Assembly (NCBI RefSeq): GCF_013464485.1
Contig: NZ_RAUX01000007.1
Coordinates: forward strand, 28,504 to 92,503
From: Stenotrophomonas maltophilia
Lineage (GTDB): Bacteria > Pseudomonadota > Gammaproteobacteria > Xanthomonadales > Xanthomonadaceae
Length of the DNA stretch: 64,000 nucleotides
Direction of reading: 5' to 3'
This document shows positions 1-8,053 of the stretch, piece by piece. Within the stretch, counting starts at the first letter, position 1; each line of letters opens with the position of its first letter. The notes beneath the pieces were generated by a model. It was not told where the DNA came from, ran no database searches, and saw only the letters and a program-made list of their open reading frames with translations. The translations under genes were made by a program, and so were the position numbers.

Positions 1-65
1 GCAGCTTGCCGGTGCCTGAGCTGCCGCCGGTGCCGACCGATGGCATCGTGCCGGGCGCCCCGTAG
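1..65 (+). CDS. C-terminal end of a proline-rich protein (5' part outside window)
   Basis: An open frame enters from the left edge and ends at TAG 63-65. Its last residues read SLPVPELPPVPTDGIVPGAP. The proline-rich tail and the position just before a TpsB-type transporter suggest the end of a large exported protein, possibly the TpsA partner. That is inference, since only about 20 residues are visible. The stop codon is the TAG of the GTAG repeat that begins at 62, so the repeat sets the end of this protein. Confidence 0.45.
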   Translation, partial: SLPVPELPPVPTDGIVPGAP

Positions 66-143
66 AGCCGAGCCCGCGCTCGGCTGCTCCTGTGCGGCAT
101 CGCCGATGAGTGCAAAAACAGCCGAGCATGGGCTCGGCTCTAC
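62..143. repeat. GTAG-type (SMAG) inverted dimer
   Basis: The left arm is GTAGAGCCGAGCCCGCGCTC and the right arm is an inverted copy ending GGGCTCGGCTCTAC, with about 35 bp between. Each arm is itself a short GAGCC...GGCTC hairpin. This matches the Stenotrophomonas GTAG REP-like family. It supplies the stop codon of the partial gene to its left. Confidence 0.9.
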
Positions 144-155
144 AAAGGCGCTGGC

Positions 156-491
156 TCAGCGCGCCGGACGCTGCGGTACCACCGAACGACCAAAGGCATC
201 GCCCATGCGCTGTCGTGTGCCTTCCAGGTTGTACTGCATCAGCTGGTTGCCGGGCTGCCGCATCAGGCGTTCGGCCTCCGGTAGCGCCGGTGATTTCGAC
301 GTTTTCGATGCCGGCGCAAGTTTGCGCTGCAGGCAGTCCCAGGCCGGAATACGCTCGCCATTGACCTGCACTTCGATGCAGGGCGCAGCGTCCTCCTGCT
401 TCTTCGCCTCGTCGGCGCGAACCGGGGCCAACACCAGCAGCAACGCAAGGGCGAGGGCGCCGCGCAGTTCCACCATCAATGATTCACGCAT
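156..491 (-). CDS. Small exported protein of unknown function
   Basis: This encodes 111 residues. ATG at 491 is preceded by GGGAG at good spacing; a second ATG lies six codons in. A hydrophobic segment (about residues 10-25, LALALLLVLAPVRA) looks like a cleavable signal peptide. The mature part has two cysteines (in APCIEVQVNG and WDCLQRK) that could form a disulfide, then a basic C-terminus. No family is recognised. It is divergent from the TpsB-like gene at 684, and the 192-bp spacer holds a candidate operator, so the two may be co-regulated. Confidence 0.65.
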   Translation of the reverse strand: MRESLMVELRGALALALLLVLAPVRADEAKKQEDAAPCIEVQVNGERIPAWDCLQRKLAPASKTSKSPALPEAERLMRQPGNQLMQYNLEGTRQRMGDAFGRSVVPQRPAR

Positions 492-570
492 CTCGAATCT
501 CCCGCAGCAATCGGCGCTCTGCAATGAAGACGTGTGGCGAAGCCAGGGTCCGCCTGCGTGCGTTGCGGCG

Positions 571-595
571 CTGTCAAAAGATGACAGTGCTGTCA
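571..595. promoter_or_regulatory. Candidate operator with three CTGTCA half-sites
   Basis: CTGTCA (571-576), TGACAG (582-587) and CTGTCA (590-595) form two overlapping inverted repeats, one with a 5-bp spacer and one with a 2-bp spacer. They lie between the divergent genes at 491 and 684, where a shared regulator would bind. No regulator gene is adjacent, so the binding protein is unknown. Confidence 0.4.
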
Positions 596-683
596 CAAAA
601 CTGTTGGCGGTTTTGACGCGACGTACACGTCCTGTTGGTAGACCCACGCGCCGCTCCATGGCCATTACCTTCGATACGACGCG

Positions 684-2309
684 ATGCCTTCGATGACTCC
701 TGTTCCGTGCCGAGCCGTCCGCCATCCCCTGCGCCTGCATCCACTGGTGCTGGCCCTGGCCGCGATGCCGCTGCCATTGTTCGCGCAGGAGGCGGCGCCT
801 GCGCCCAGCGTGAACATCAATGAATACATCGTGCGCGGCAACACCGTGCTCGATCCGCGCCAGATCGAGCGCGCGGTCGAGCCCTTCCTCGGCCCGGGAA
901 AGACCCTGGCCGATGTCGAGAAGGCACGCGATGCAGTCAATGCGCTGTACCAGCAGGCGGGCTACCAGTCGGTCTACGTGGAGCTGCCCGAGCAGCAGGT
1001 CACCGGCGGCGTGGTGCTGCTGAAAGTGCAGCAGACACCGATCGGCCAGCTGCGGGTCGTGGGCACGAAGCACGAATCGCCCGAACGCATCCGCGAACGC
1101 GTACCGGCACTTGCCGAGGGCAAGGTGCCGGACTTCGACCAGGCCCAGAAAGAACTGACCGCGCTCAATGAAGGCGGACGTCGCCAGGTGATGCCGCTGG
1201 TGCGCGAAGGCCAGGTGCCGGGCACGATGGATGTGGACCTGCAGGTCGAAGAGAAGTCGCCGTGGCGTGCCAGCGCGTCACTCAACAACGACCACAGCGC
1301 CGACACCGAGAAGCTGCGCCTGAGTGCGTCGCTGGCCTACGACAACCTGTGGAAGCGCGGGCACAGCGCCAACATCGGCGTGTACCTGGCGCCGGAAGAT
1401 ACAAAGCAGGCCAAGGTGTTCTCGGCCTCGTACACGATGCCGTTCGAAGGCACGCCGTGGAGCCTGGAAGCCTCCGGCTACAAGTCCGACAGCCGCGTGC
1501 TGAACGCGGGCGGGCAGGTCGGAACCGGCACTGGCACCAATGTGATCGGCAATGGTCATTCGATTGGTGTCAAGCTCAACTACCGCCTGGCCGGCAGCAG
1601 CCAATGGTGGCGCCAGCTCAGCCTCGGCGTGGACTTCAAGGACACCGAGGAAGACACGCAGATGGGCAAGGAGAGCCTGAAGACGCCGCTGAAGTACGCG
1701 CCGATCAGCCTGGCGTTTGTCGGTGTGCGCCAGGGCGAGCAGGATCAGTTGAGCATCAACACGCAGCTGGTGGCCGGTACCCGTCGGCTGTTCGGCTATG
1801 GCAGCGATGCCATCGGGTTCGGGCAGAAGCGCTATTGGGCCGACCCGAGCTTCGTGGCCTTCAAGGCCGACGTGGCCAACACCCACACCTTCGGCAATGA
1901 CTGGCAATGGTATGCGCGCGGCTCGCTGCAGGTGACCGATGCGCCGCTGGTGTCGGCCGAGCAGTTCGCCGCCGGTGGCATGTACACCGTGCGTGGCTAC
2001 CTGTCGGCCGAGGCGATCGGCGACTACGGTGGTCTGGCCAGCCTGGAATGGCGCACCCCGGCGTGGTCGCTGTGGAGCGGCACGGATCTGCGCGTCTACA
2101 GCTTTGCAGACGCCGCCTACCTGCGCCTGCGCCAGCCACTGCCCGAACAGCGTGACAAGTACAACCTGGCCTCGGTCGGCCTGGGCGCGCAGCTGCGCCT
2201 GGGCGAGCACCTGCAGCTGCGCCTGGACTACGCCTGGCCCTATGCCGATGGCCCGGTCACGCGCAAGGACGACCCGCGCCTGCATTTCAACATCAGCACC
2301 AGTTACTGA
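684..2309 (+). CDS. TpsB/FhaC/ShlB-family outer-membrane transporter
   Basis: This 541-residue protein has a signal peptide (to about residue 35, ...PLFAQEA). It is followed by two POTRA-like domains (NINEYIVRGNTVLD about 46-120, and QLRVVGTKHESPERI about 125-200) and a C-terminal beta-barrel ending in an aromatic residue. The loop motif MYTVRGYLS (about residue 433) carries the VRGY signature of the Omp85/TpsB plug loop. Members export a TpsA passenger across the outer membrane in two-partner secretion. The Ton-type motor genes downstream are unusual for this family. The start at 684 lacks a clear ribosome site; ATG 693 is an alternative. Confidence 0.85.
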   Translation: MPSMTPVPCRAVRHPLRLHPLVLALAAMPLPLFAQEAAPAPSVNINEYIVRGNTVLDPRQIERAVEPFLGPGKTLADVEKARDAVNALYQQAGYQSVYVELPEQQVTGGVVLLKVQQTPIGQLRVVGTKHESPERIRERVPALAEGKVPDFDQAQKELTALNEGGRRQVMPLVREGQVPGTMDVDLQVEEKSPWRASASLNNDHSADTEKLRLSASLAYDNLWKRGHSANIGVYLAPEDTKQAKVFSASYTMPFEGTPWSLEASGYKSDSRVLNAGGQVGTGTGTNVIGNGHSIGVKLNYRLAGSSQWWRQLSLGVDFKDTEEDTQMGKESLKTPLKYAPISLAFVGVRQGEQDQLSINTQLVAGTRRLFGYGSDAIGFGQKRYWADPSFVAFKADVANTHTFGNDWQWYARGSLQVTDAPLVSAEQFAAGGMYTVRGYLSAEAIGDYGGLASLEWRTPAWSLWSGTDLRVYSFADAAYLRLRQPLPEQRDKYNLASVGLGAQLRLGEHLQLRLDYAWPYADGPVTRKDDPRLHFNISTSY

Positions 2310-2347
2310 CCCTTCCCTTGAACATGCGTTCTCCGGAGACCCTTCGC

Positions 2348-4132
2348 ATGGACCGTTTGCTTTCCCGAGTGTTGCTGCTGCTGGCCGCGCTGGTTGCGTT
2401 GCCTGCTGCTGCGGCCGATGCCAATTGGTGGCAGGCCGAATGGAAGTACCGCAAGCCGATCACCGTCGACGCCGGCCCGCAAGGCGCCGGCCTGGCCGCT
2501 GACCCGGGCCGCACGCCGCTGCTGTTGCGCCTGCATACCGGCAACTTCGGTTTCGACGGTACCCAGGACGCGGGCAACGACCTGCGTTTCGTCTCGGGCG
2601 ATGGCCGGACTGTGCTGGCCCATCAGATCGAACAGTTCGATCCCAAGCTGGGCCTGGCCCTGGTCTGGGTGGACGTGCCGGCAGTCAGCGCCGCGGCGCC
2701 GCAGACGATCTGGATGTACTACGGCAACGAGAAGGCCCCGGCCAGCGGCAACGGCCAGCAGGTGTTCGACCCGGACTACACGCTGGTCTACCACTTCGCC
2801 GAAGCCAATGCGCCTGCACGCGACACCACCGCCTACGGCAACAATGCCGGTGCTGTGGTGCCGCCGTCCGAAGGTTCGGTGATCGGCCGTGGCGTGCAGT
2901 TGGGCGCAGGCCCGCTGCCGTTGCCGGCCAGCGCCTCGCTGGCACAGGAAGCGGGGGCGCCGTTGACCCTCTCGGCCTGGATCAAGCCGGGCAGCAACAA
3001 TGCGGCGCAGGCAATCTATGCCCGTCGCGATGGCGCCTCCGAGCTGGTGGTCGGTATCGAGAACCGGGTGCCGTTCGTGCAACTCAATGGCCAGCGCAGT
3101 ACGCCGGCACAGCCGATTCCGGAAGGGCAGTGGGCGCACGTGGCACTGACCGCGGACAAGGGTGCGCTGCAGCTGTACCTCAACGGCCGTGTAGTGGCCC
3201 AGCTGAGCGGCGAGCTGCCGGCGCTGGGTACCGCGCCGGTGGTGGGCGCCGATGCCCCGGGTGCTGCACAGCCTTTGGCCAACTTCGAAGGCGCTCTGGA
3301 TGAGCTGCGCATCTCGCGGGTGGCACGTCCGGCCGCGCTGCTGCTGGCCGATGCCACCGCTCAGGGCGCCGACTCGCGCCTGATCAGCTACGGCGCCGAC
3401 GAGCAATCCGCCGGGCAGAGCCACTTCGGCTTCATTCTCAAGGCGATGCCGTTCGATGCCTGGGTGGTGGTCGCCATCCTCGGCCTGATGATGCTGCTGT
3501 CGTGGGCGATCATGATTGCCAAGAGCCGCCACTTCGGCCGCACCAGCAAGGCCAATGCGGTATTCACCGAGAGCTTCGGCAAGTTGTCCGGTGTGCCGCT
3601 GCGCACTCTGTCCGAGATGGACCGCCAGGGCAAGGCGCCGACCGCGATGCACGACGGCTCGCTGTGGCGCATCTACCAGGTGGCCATCGATGAAATGCAG
3701 CAGCGTCACCAGCGCGACGGCAATAGTGGTTATCTCAGTGGTGCCACCATTGCGGCGATCCGCGCCTCGATGGATGCGGTGATGGTGCGCGAGCAGGAAG
3801 CGATGGCGCGGCGCATGAACTGGCTGTCGACCACCATCGAAGGCGCGCCGTACGTGGGCCTGTTCGGTACCGTGATCGGCATCATGCTGGTGTTCGTGGT
3901 GGCGGCGATGGCTGGCGCGGTGGACATCAATTCGGTGGCGCCCGGCATGGCGGCGGCGCTGCTGTGTACCGCTGCCGGCCTCGGCGTCGCGATCCCGGCG
4001 CTGTTCGGCTACAACTACCTGGGCGCACGCGCCGAGGCGATCGGCGCGGATATGGCGGTGTTCATCGACGAGTTCGCCGCGCGCCTGGCCGAAGAGCAGG
4101 ACGGGCGCGGCCCGGCCGCGGTCCAGGGCTGA
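2348..4132 (+). CDS. DUF2341-LamG-ExbB/TolQ fusion protein
   Basis: This 594-residue protein starts at ATG 2348 behind GGAG (2335-2338). A signal peptide ends near AAAADANWW. A DUF2341-like domain follows (about 20-160, WWQAEWKYRKPITVD), then a LamG/concanavalin-like domain (about 170-345, LTLSAWIKPG and GALDELRIS). The rest is an ExbB/TolQ/MotA channel with membrane segments near 368-388, 499-525 and 530-555, and the signature APYVGLFGTVIGIM. The export signal would place the N-terminal 340 residues in the periplasm. It is followed after 10 bp by exbD, so it is the stator subunit of a proton-driven motor carrying a large periplasmic sensor- or glycan-binding-like domain. Confidence 0.85.
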   Translation: MDRLLSRVLLLLAALVALPAAAADANWWQAEWKYRKPITVDAGPQGAGLAADPGRTPLLLRLHTGNFGFDGTQDAGNDLRFVSGDGRTVLAHQIEQFDPKLGLALVWVDVPAVSAAAPQTIWMYYGNEKAPASGNGQQVFDPDYTLVYHFAEANAPARDTTAYGNNAGAVVPPSEGSVIGRGVQLGAGPLPLPASASLAQEAGAPLTLSAWIKPGSNNAAQAIYARRDGASELVVGIENRVPFVQLNGQRSTPAQPIPEGQWAHVALTADKGALQLYLNGRVVAQLSGELPALGTAPVVGADAPGAAQPLANFEGALDELRISRVARPAALLLADATAQGADSRLISYGADEQSAGQSHFGFILKAMPFDAWVVVAILGLMMLLSWAIMIAKSRHFGRTSKANAVFTESFGKLSGVPLRTLSEMDRQGKAPTAMHDGSLWRIYQVAIDEMQQRHQRDGNSGYLSGATIAAIRASMDAVMVREQEAMARRMNWLSTTIEGAPYVGLFGTVIGIMLVFVVAAMAGAVDINSVAPGMAAALLCTAAGLGVAIPALFGYNYLGARAEAIGADMAVFIDEFAARLAEEQDGRGPAAVQG

Positions 4133-4142
4133 GGGGCGCGCC

Positions 4143-4556
4143 ATGGGCCAGAAGGCGAAGTTCGGCATCAAGAAGCGCGAGAAGGGCATCAACGTAACGC
4201 CCTTCGTCGACGTGCTGCTGGTGGTGCTGGTGATCTTCATCCTGACCAGCAACGCCTCCATCCCCGGCATCGAGGTCAATCTGCCGAAGGCCAGCAACAG
4301 CGTGGCCCTGGAAAAGCCGAAGACCAAGGCGATCACCATCGACCCCAGTGGCCAGGTGTTCCTGGATGCCTATCCGGTGACGATGGCCGAGCTGGAAGAC
4401 CGGCTGCGTACCGAACGCGCGACCACGCCAGATTTCCCGGTGATCGTGCGCGGTGATGCGCAGGTGCAGTACGCCCGCGTGGTCGAGGTGCTGGACCTGC
4501 TGCGGCGCCTGGAGCTGGCCCAGGTCGGCCTGGTCACCGGCAAGGCGCAGGGTTGA
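4143..4556 (+). CDS. exbD: ExbD/TolR biopolymer transport protein
   Basis: This 137-residue protein has a short cytoplasmic basic N-terminus and one membrane segment (about 19-39, FVDVLLVVLVIFILTSNA). The conserved proton-path aspartate is D23. The rest is a periplasmic ExbD/TolR domain. It lies between the ExbB fusion (10 bp) and the TonB-like gene (3 bp), clearly one operon. It should form the motor with the upstream ExbB domain. Confidence 0.92.
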   Translation: MGQKAKFGIKKREKGINVTPFVDVLLVVLVIFILTSNASIPGIEVNLPKASNSVALEKPKTKAITIDPSGQVFLDAYPVTMAELEDRLRTERATTPDFPVIVRGDAQVQYARVVEVLDLLRRLELAQVGLVTGKAQG

Positions 4557-4559
4557 GGC

Positions 4560-5261
4560 ATGACGGCCCATCAACCCCCTCGACCGGAGCCCGGCATGCG
4601 CGGTCGCCAGTTGCTGGTGACCGTGGCACTGGTGCTGGCCGCGTTGCTGGTGCTCGGCATCGCGGTGTGGTGGCTGTTGTTCAAGGACACCGCCAGCACC
4701 CGTCGGCCGGTGGCGCAGCCGCCGATGCTGGCGCTGCCACCCCCTCCGCCGCCGCCCCCGCCGCCCCCGGAAAAACCACCGGAGCCGGAGACACCACCGG
4801 AAGAGACGATGCCCGAACCGGAACCGCTGGATCAGCCGACGCCGGCCGAAGAGCCGACGCCGACGCCGGATAACAGCGATCCGGTGACGATGAATGCCGA
4901 CGCGCAGGCCGGTGGTGACAACTTCGGTATCCAGTCCGGCAGTGGTGGCGGTTCGTCCGGCGTTGGCCGTGGTGGCGCCGGCAACGCTACCTACGGCCGC
5001 TACCTGGGCTACCTGATGCAGCAGGCGATCTCGCGCGACGACAAGGTCAAGCGCCTGGCATTCCAGCTGCAGGTGAACGTATGGCTGGCCAGCGATGGCC
5101 GCCTGGAGAAGGTCGAGCTGGTGCGCGGCAGTGGCAACGAGGAGGCCGACGCGGCCGTGCTCGATGCCCTGCGTCGCATCGGCAAGGTTGACCAGGCACC
5201 GCCGCCGTCACTCGATTTCCCCGCCCGCGTCCTGATCCAGGGCCGCCGGCCGGGGGCCTGA
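4560..5261 (+). CDS. TonB-family energy transducer
   Basis: This 233-residue protein has a single N-terminal membrane anchor (about 15-38). A proline/glutamate-rich rod follows (about 55-105, with a run of prolines and EPE repeats), then a Gly/Ser-rich linker. The TonB C-terminal domain spans about 140-230 (RLAFQLQVNVWLASDGRLEKVEL). It would transmit proton-motive force from the ExbB fusion/ExbD pair to an outer-membrane partner. Candidate partners in the same operon are the TpsB-like barrel and the porin. A haem or siderophore receptor elsewhere cannot be excluded. Confidence 0.88.
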   Translation: MTAHQPPRPEPGMRGRQLLVTVALVLAALLVLGIAVWWLLFKDTASTRRPVAQPPMLALPPPPPPPPPPPEKPPEPETPPEETMPEPEPLDQPTPAEEPTPTPDNSDPVTMNADAQAGGDNFGIQSGSGGGSSGVGRGGAGNATYGRYLGYLMQQAISRDDKVKRLAFQLQVNVWLASDGRLEKVELVRGSGNEEADAAVLDALRRIGKVDQAPPPSLDFPARVLIQGRRPGA

Positions 5262-5302
5262 CTCCGACTTCCGTGATTTCCCTTCTTTCGATGAGAACCG
5301 TG

Positions 5303-7048
5303 ATGAACGACCACGTCCGCGCACGAACCGACTCCCGCCGCCCGCGGCCGGCCCGACGGGCGCTGCTGTGCTGCGCCGTGCTGCTCAGCCTGGCCGCCCC
5401 GGCCGGTGCGATGGCGGCCGAAACCACCATGGTCAAGCTGATCAAGGGCCTGATCGCCAGCGGTGCATTGAAACCCGAAGACGGCCAGGCACTGCTGGTA
5501 CAGGCCGAAGCCGAAGCGGCGGCCGCACAGCGCACTGCAGCCACGGGCAGCACCGCGGCGAGCGGTGGCGTGGCCCTGGAGGCCGGTGACGTGCGCGTGC
5601 CGTACGTACCGCAGAGCGTGCGCGATGGTATCCGTGACGAAGTGCGCCAGGACGTGATGGCGCAGGCGAAGTCGGAAGGCTGGGCGGCACCCAACGAAGT
5701 GGCCGAGTGGACCAAGCGCATCAAGGTCACCGGTGACATGCGTGTGCGCAGCGAGTCGCGCTTCTACTCCGAGCGCAACAGCGACATCGTGAGCAACTGG
5801 TCGTCGATCAACTCCGGCAACGGCTTCGACACCAACACCAATACCAACCTGCAGTTGCCGCCGCTGCTGAACACCCGCCAGGACCGCCGTAATCTGTGGC
5901 GCATCCGTGCCCGCCTGGGCATCGAGGCCACCATTGGCCAGCACACCACGGCCGGCGTGCGCCTGGCCAGCGGCAGCAGCAATGGCCCGGTGTCGACCAC
6001 CGAGCAGCTGGGCGGCGGCCTGAGCAAGAAGGACGTGTGGCTGGACCAGGCCTGGCTGGCCTACAGCCCGGCGGACTGGGTGACGGTGCGTGGCGGCCGC
6101 TTCGGCAATCCGTTCTGGACCAGCGACACGCTGTTCTCCAACGATCTCAACTTCGATGGCCTGGCCGCGAACCTGAAGTATGACTTCGATGGTGGCGACC
6201 TCGACCTGTTCGGCAACCTCGCGGTGGTACCGCTGGAGTACACCTCAGACAGCTCGCCGAGCCAGAGCAAGGTCAAGACTCCGAACGAGAACAAGTGGCT
6301 GTCCGGTGCCCAGGTGGGCGTGAACTGGCGCTTCAACGATGACAACGCGCTGCGTGCTGCGCTGGGCTACTACGACTTCAAGAACATCAGCGGTCGCCTG
6401 TCCTCAACGTGCTCGCTGTACTCGGGTGCGGTGGGCTGCGACACCGACTGGTCGCGCCCGGCGTTCATGCAGAAGGGAAATACCCTGATGCTGATCCGCA
6501 ACATCGCGCGCAATCCGGTGGATCCGGCCGGTACGCCGACCCCGCAGTATGTCGGCCTGGCCTCGGCGTTCCGCCTGGCCACGCTGAACCTGCGCTGGGA
6601 CACGCAGCTGGCGCAGGGCATCGGTCTGCGCCTGGATGGCGACTACATCCGCAACCTGGCCTACGACAAGCAGGCCATGTTCAGTCGTGCCCAGAACGGC
6701 ATCGTCAACAACTACGGCGCCGGCGATACTGTCGGCATCGATACCTTCCGCAGTGGCGACACCGCATGGATGGTGCAGGCCACCTTCGGTGCCACCGAGC
6801 TGAAGGAGAAGGGCCAGTGGCAGGCGCTGCTGGGCTACAAGCACATCGAGGCCGACGCACTGCCCGATGCCTACAACGATCCGAACTTCCACCTGGGCGG
6901 CACCAACGCCCGCGGCTACTACGTGGGCGGCGCCTACGCGCTGGATGCACGCAGCTGGATCAGCGGCAAGTGGATGGCGGCCAAGGAAGTGTCCGGCGCG
7001 CCGCTGTCGATCGACGTGTTCCAGCTGGAGTTCAACACCGGGTTCTGA
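5303..7048 (+). CDS. Putative outer-membrane porin
   Basis: From ATG 5303 this encodes 581 residues. In-frame starts at 5273 (GTG) and 5291 (ATG) are possible, and no start has a strong ribosome site. A long basic N-terminus precedes a signal peptide ending AGAMAAE. A short helical segment rich in Ala/Glu (about 50-85) then leads into a large beta-barrel with alternating patterns and C-terminal FNTGF, ending in phenylalanine as in barrel proteins. It resembles the 'putative porin' family of gammaproteobacteria. It is the last gene of the TpsB-Ton run, 41 bp after the TonB-like gene. Substrate unknown. Confidence 0.72.
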   Translation: MNDHVRARTDSRRPRPARRALLCCAVLLSLAAPAGAMAAETTMVKLIKGLIASGALKPEDGQALLVQAEAEAAAAQRTAATGSTAASGGVALEAGDVRVPYVPQSVRDGIRDEVRQDVMAQAKSEGWAAPNEVAEWTKRIKVTGDMRVRSESRFYSERNSDIVSNWSSINSGNGFDTNTNTNLQLPPLLNTRQDRRNLWRIRARLGIEATIGQHTTAGVRLASGSSNGPVSTTEQLGGGLSKKDVWLDQAWLAYSPADWVTVRGGRFGNPFWTSDTLFSNDLNFDGLAANLKYDFDGGDLDLFGNLAVVPLEYTSDSSPSQSKVKTPNENKWLSGAQVGVNWRFNDDNALRAALGYYDFKNISGRLSSTCSLYSGAVGCDTDWSRPAFMQKGNTLMLIRNIARNPVDPAGTPTPQYVGLASAFRLATLNLRWDTQLAQGIGLRLDGDYIRNLAYDKQAMFSRAQNGIVNNYGAGDTVGIDTFRSGDTAWMVQATFGATELKEKGQWQALLGYKHIEADALPDAYNDPNFHLGGTNARGYYVGGAYALDARSWISGKWMAAKEVSGAPLSIDVFQLEFNTGF

Positions 7049-7146
7049 GTGGCGGGCGTGATGCGGATCACGTAGTGCGTGGCGGGGGCGCAGCGATGCG
7101 CCCGTCTAAGGAAAGGAGACCACGCGTTGTTCAAAAGGAGGAGTGG

Positions 7147-7476
7147 ATGAGCCGTCGCAAGCTGTTCGAGAGTCCCGAACCGTCCAGCCAGATGCTGGGT
7201 GTTGGACCGGCCTATGTTTCAGTGGAGGGCCTGCGCCAGCACCTGGCCGAGTTCCTGCTGTATGCGGGCCGGCCGGTGGTGATCATGCGCGGGCGCAGCG
7301 AAGTGGGCTATTTCCTGCCGGCGCGCTGCTGGCGCCAGCGTGACGATGATCCGCTGGCGGCGGCTGCCGCCGACCAGCTGCTGGATGCGGCCGGCTTCCA
7401 GGCCGAGGACATCCAGCAGGTGGAGCAGGAATTCAACGCGATGCGCCAGCGCACTGTGCTGCATTCACGCCGCTGA
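7147..7476 (+). CDS. Small Phd/YefM-like protein, no partner seen
   Basis: This 109-residue protein has a near-perfect AGGAGG at 7136-7141 before ATG 7147. The middle (VSVEGLRQHLAEFLLYAGRP followed by VVIMRGRSEVGYFLPA) resembles the DNA-binding fold of Phd/YefM antitoxins. The C-terminus is acidic and helical. No toxin follows; the next element is a GTAG repeat. It may be an orphan antitoxin or a small transcription factor. The assignment rests on pattern only. Confidence 0.6.
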   Translation: MSRRKLFESPEPSSQMLGVGPAYVSVEGLRQHLAEFLLYAGRPVVIMRGRSEVGYFLPARCWRQRDDDPLAAAAADQLLDAAGFQAEDIQQVEQEFNAMRQRTVLHSRR

Positions 7477-7483
7477 GCGGAAT

Positions 7484-7542
7484 GTAGAGCCGAGCCCACG
7501 CTCGGCTGCACGCTGAGGAGCCGAGCATGGGCTCGGCTCTAC
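7484..7542. repeat. GTAG-type (SMAG) inverted dimer
   Basis: GTAGAGCCGAGCCCACGCTC starts at 7484 and the inverted copy ends GGGCTCGGCTCTAC at 7542, with a short spacer. It is followed 5 bp later by a separate hairpin, giving a composite also present at 11454-11542 in the opposite orientation. Confidence 0.9.
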
Positions 7543-7547
7543 AGCAG

Positions 7548-7566
7548 ATCCACGCCATGCGTGGAT
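7548..7566. repeat. ATCCACGC hairpin, second repeat type
   Basis: ATCCACGC-CAT-GCGTGGAT is a perfect 8-bp stem with a 3-nt loop. The same stem occurs at 11454-11472, likewise 5 bp from a GTAG dimer. It sits just past the stop of the OsmC-like gene and may also act in 3' end formation. Confidence 0.8.
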
Positions 7567-7570
7567 GGGG

Positions 7571-7969
7571 TTACGCTGCGCCCCCGCGCTCACTGGTGAT
7601 GCGCGCACCTTCGCGCATCACCAGCGTCACCGGGGTCTTTTCCACCACCTCCAGCAACCGCTGCCACTGCGCATCGCTCAGCTCGGCGCTGGCATGAAGC
7701 ACGCGGTGCACGTGGAAGCGCCCATCCGCGTCACGGTCCGAGCGCAGCTCGGCATGGAACTCGCCCAGTTCCCAGCCCTTGCGCTGCGCATACATGCGCA
7801 GGGTGATGGCGGTGCAGGCGGCCAGCGAGGCCAGGTACAGATCGAAGGGCGCGAAGCCCTTGCCCTGGCCGCCCAGCGAGGCGGGCTCGTCCGCATCCAC
7901 ATCAAAGCTGCCATTGTTGATGTGGTGCAGGTAGTTGTCGCCGGTCGAAACAATGCGCGCGTAGGCCAT
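7571..7969 (-). CDS. OsmC-like protein with a single cysteine
   Basis: This 132-residue protein starts at ATG 7969, chosen because GGAG lies 7 nt upstream; ATG 7981 is an alternative. The OsmC fold is seen in GGQGKGFAPFDLYLASLAAC and the following helix. OsmC/Ohr peroxidases use two cysteines. Here the first is present (C52) but the second position reads KTPVTL (T112) where CP is usual. It is therefore probably not a classical two-cysteine peroxidase. It lies downstream of the hydrolase genes but behind a strong terminator, so it probably has its own promoter. Confidence 0.82.
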   Translation of the reverse strand: MAYARIVSTGDNYLHHINNGSFDVDADEPASLGGQGKGFAPFDLYLASLAACTAITLRMYAQRKGWELGEFHAELRSDRDADGRFHVHRVLHASAELSDAQWQRLLEVVEKTPVTLVMREGARITSERGGAA

Positions 7970-8015
7970 CACATTCTCCATCTGTCTGTAGCGTCGAACC
8001 ATGCTCGACTGCTCC

Positions 8016-8047
8016 AAAAGGCGGCGCCGGCCAGGACCGGCGCCGCC
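8016..8047 (-). terminator. Rho-independent terminator
   Basis: On the minus strand GGCGGCGCCGG-TCCTGG-CCGGCGCCGCC is followed directly by TTTT. The perfect 11-bp GC stem plus U-tract just after the hydrolase stop (8054) fits intrinsic termination of the pirin-hydrolase transcript. Confidence 0.85.
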
Positions 8048-8053
8048 ACCCAA

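Noticed and set aside
156-1073. Long minus-strand frame covering the small exported protein and part of the TpsB gene
   Set aside because: Only the part from ATG 491 has a ribosome site and signal peptide; the upstream part is antisense to the TpsB gene.
2303-4339. 678-codon open frame on the minus strand
   Set aside because: Antisense to the DUF2341-LamG-ExbB gene; no ribosome site and His/Arg/Gln-rich composition typical of shadow frames.
6409-7146. Long upstream extension of the Phd-like gene
   Set aside because: The frame is open through the porin gene by chance. The AGGAGG at 7136-7141 marks the true start at 7147.
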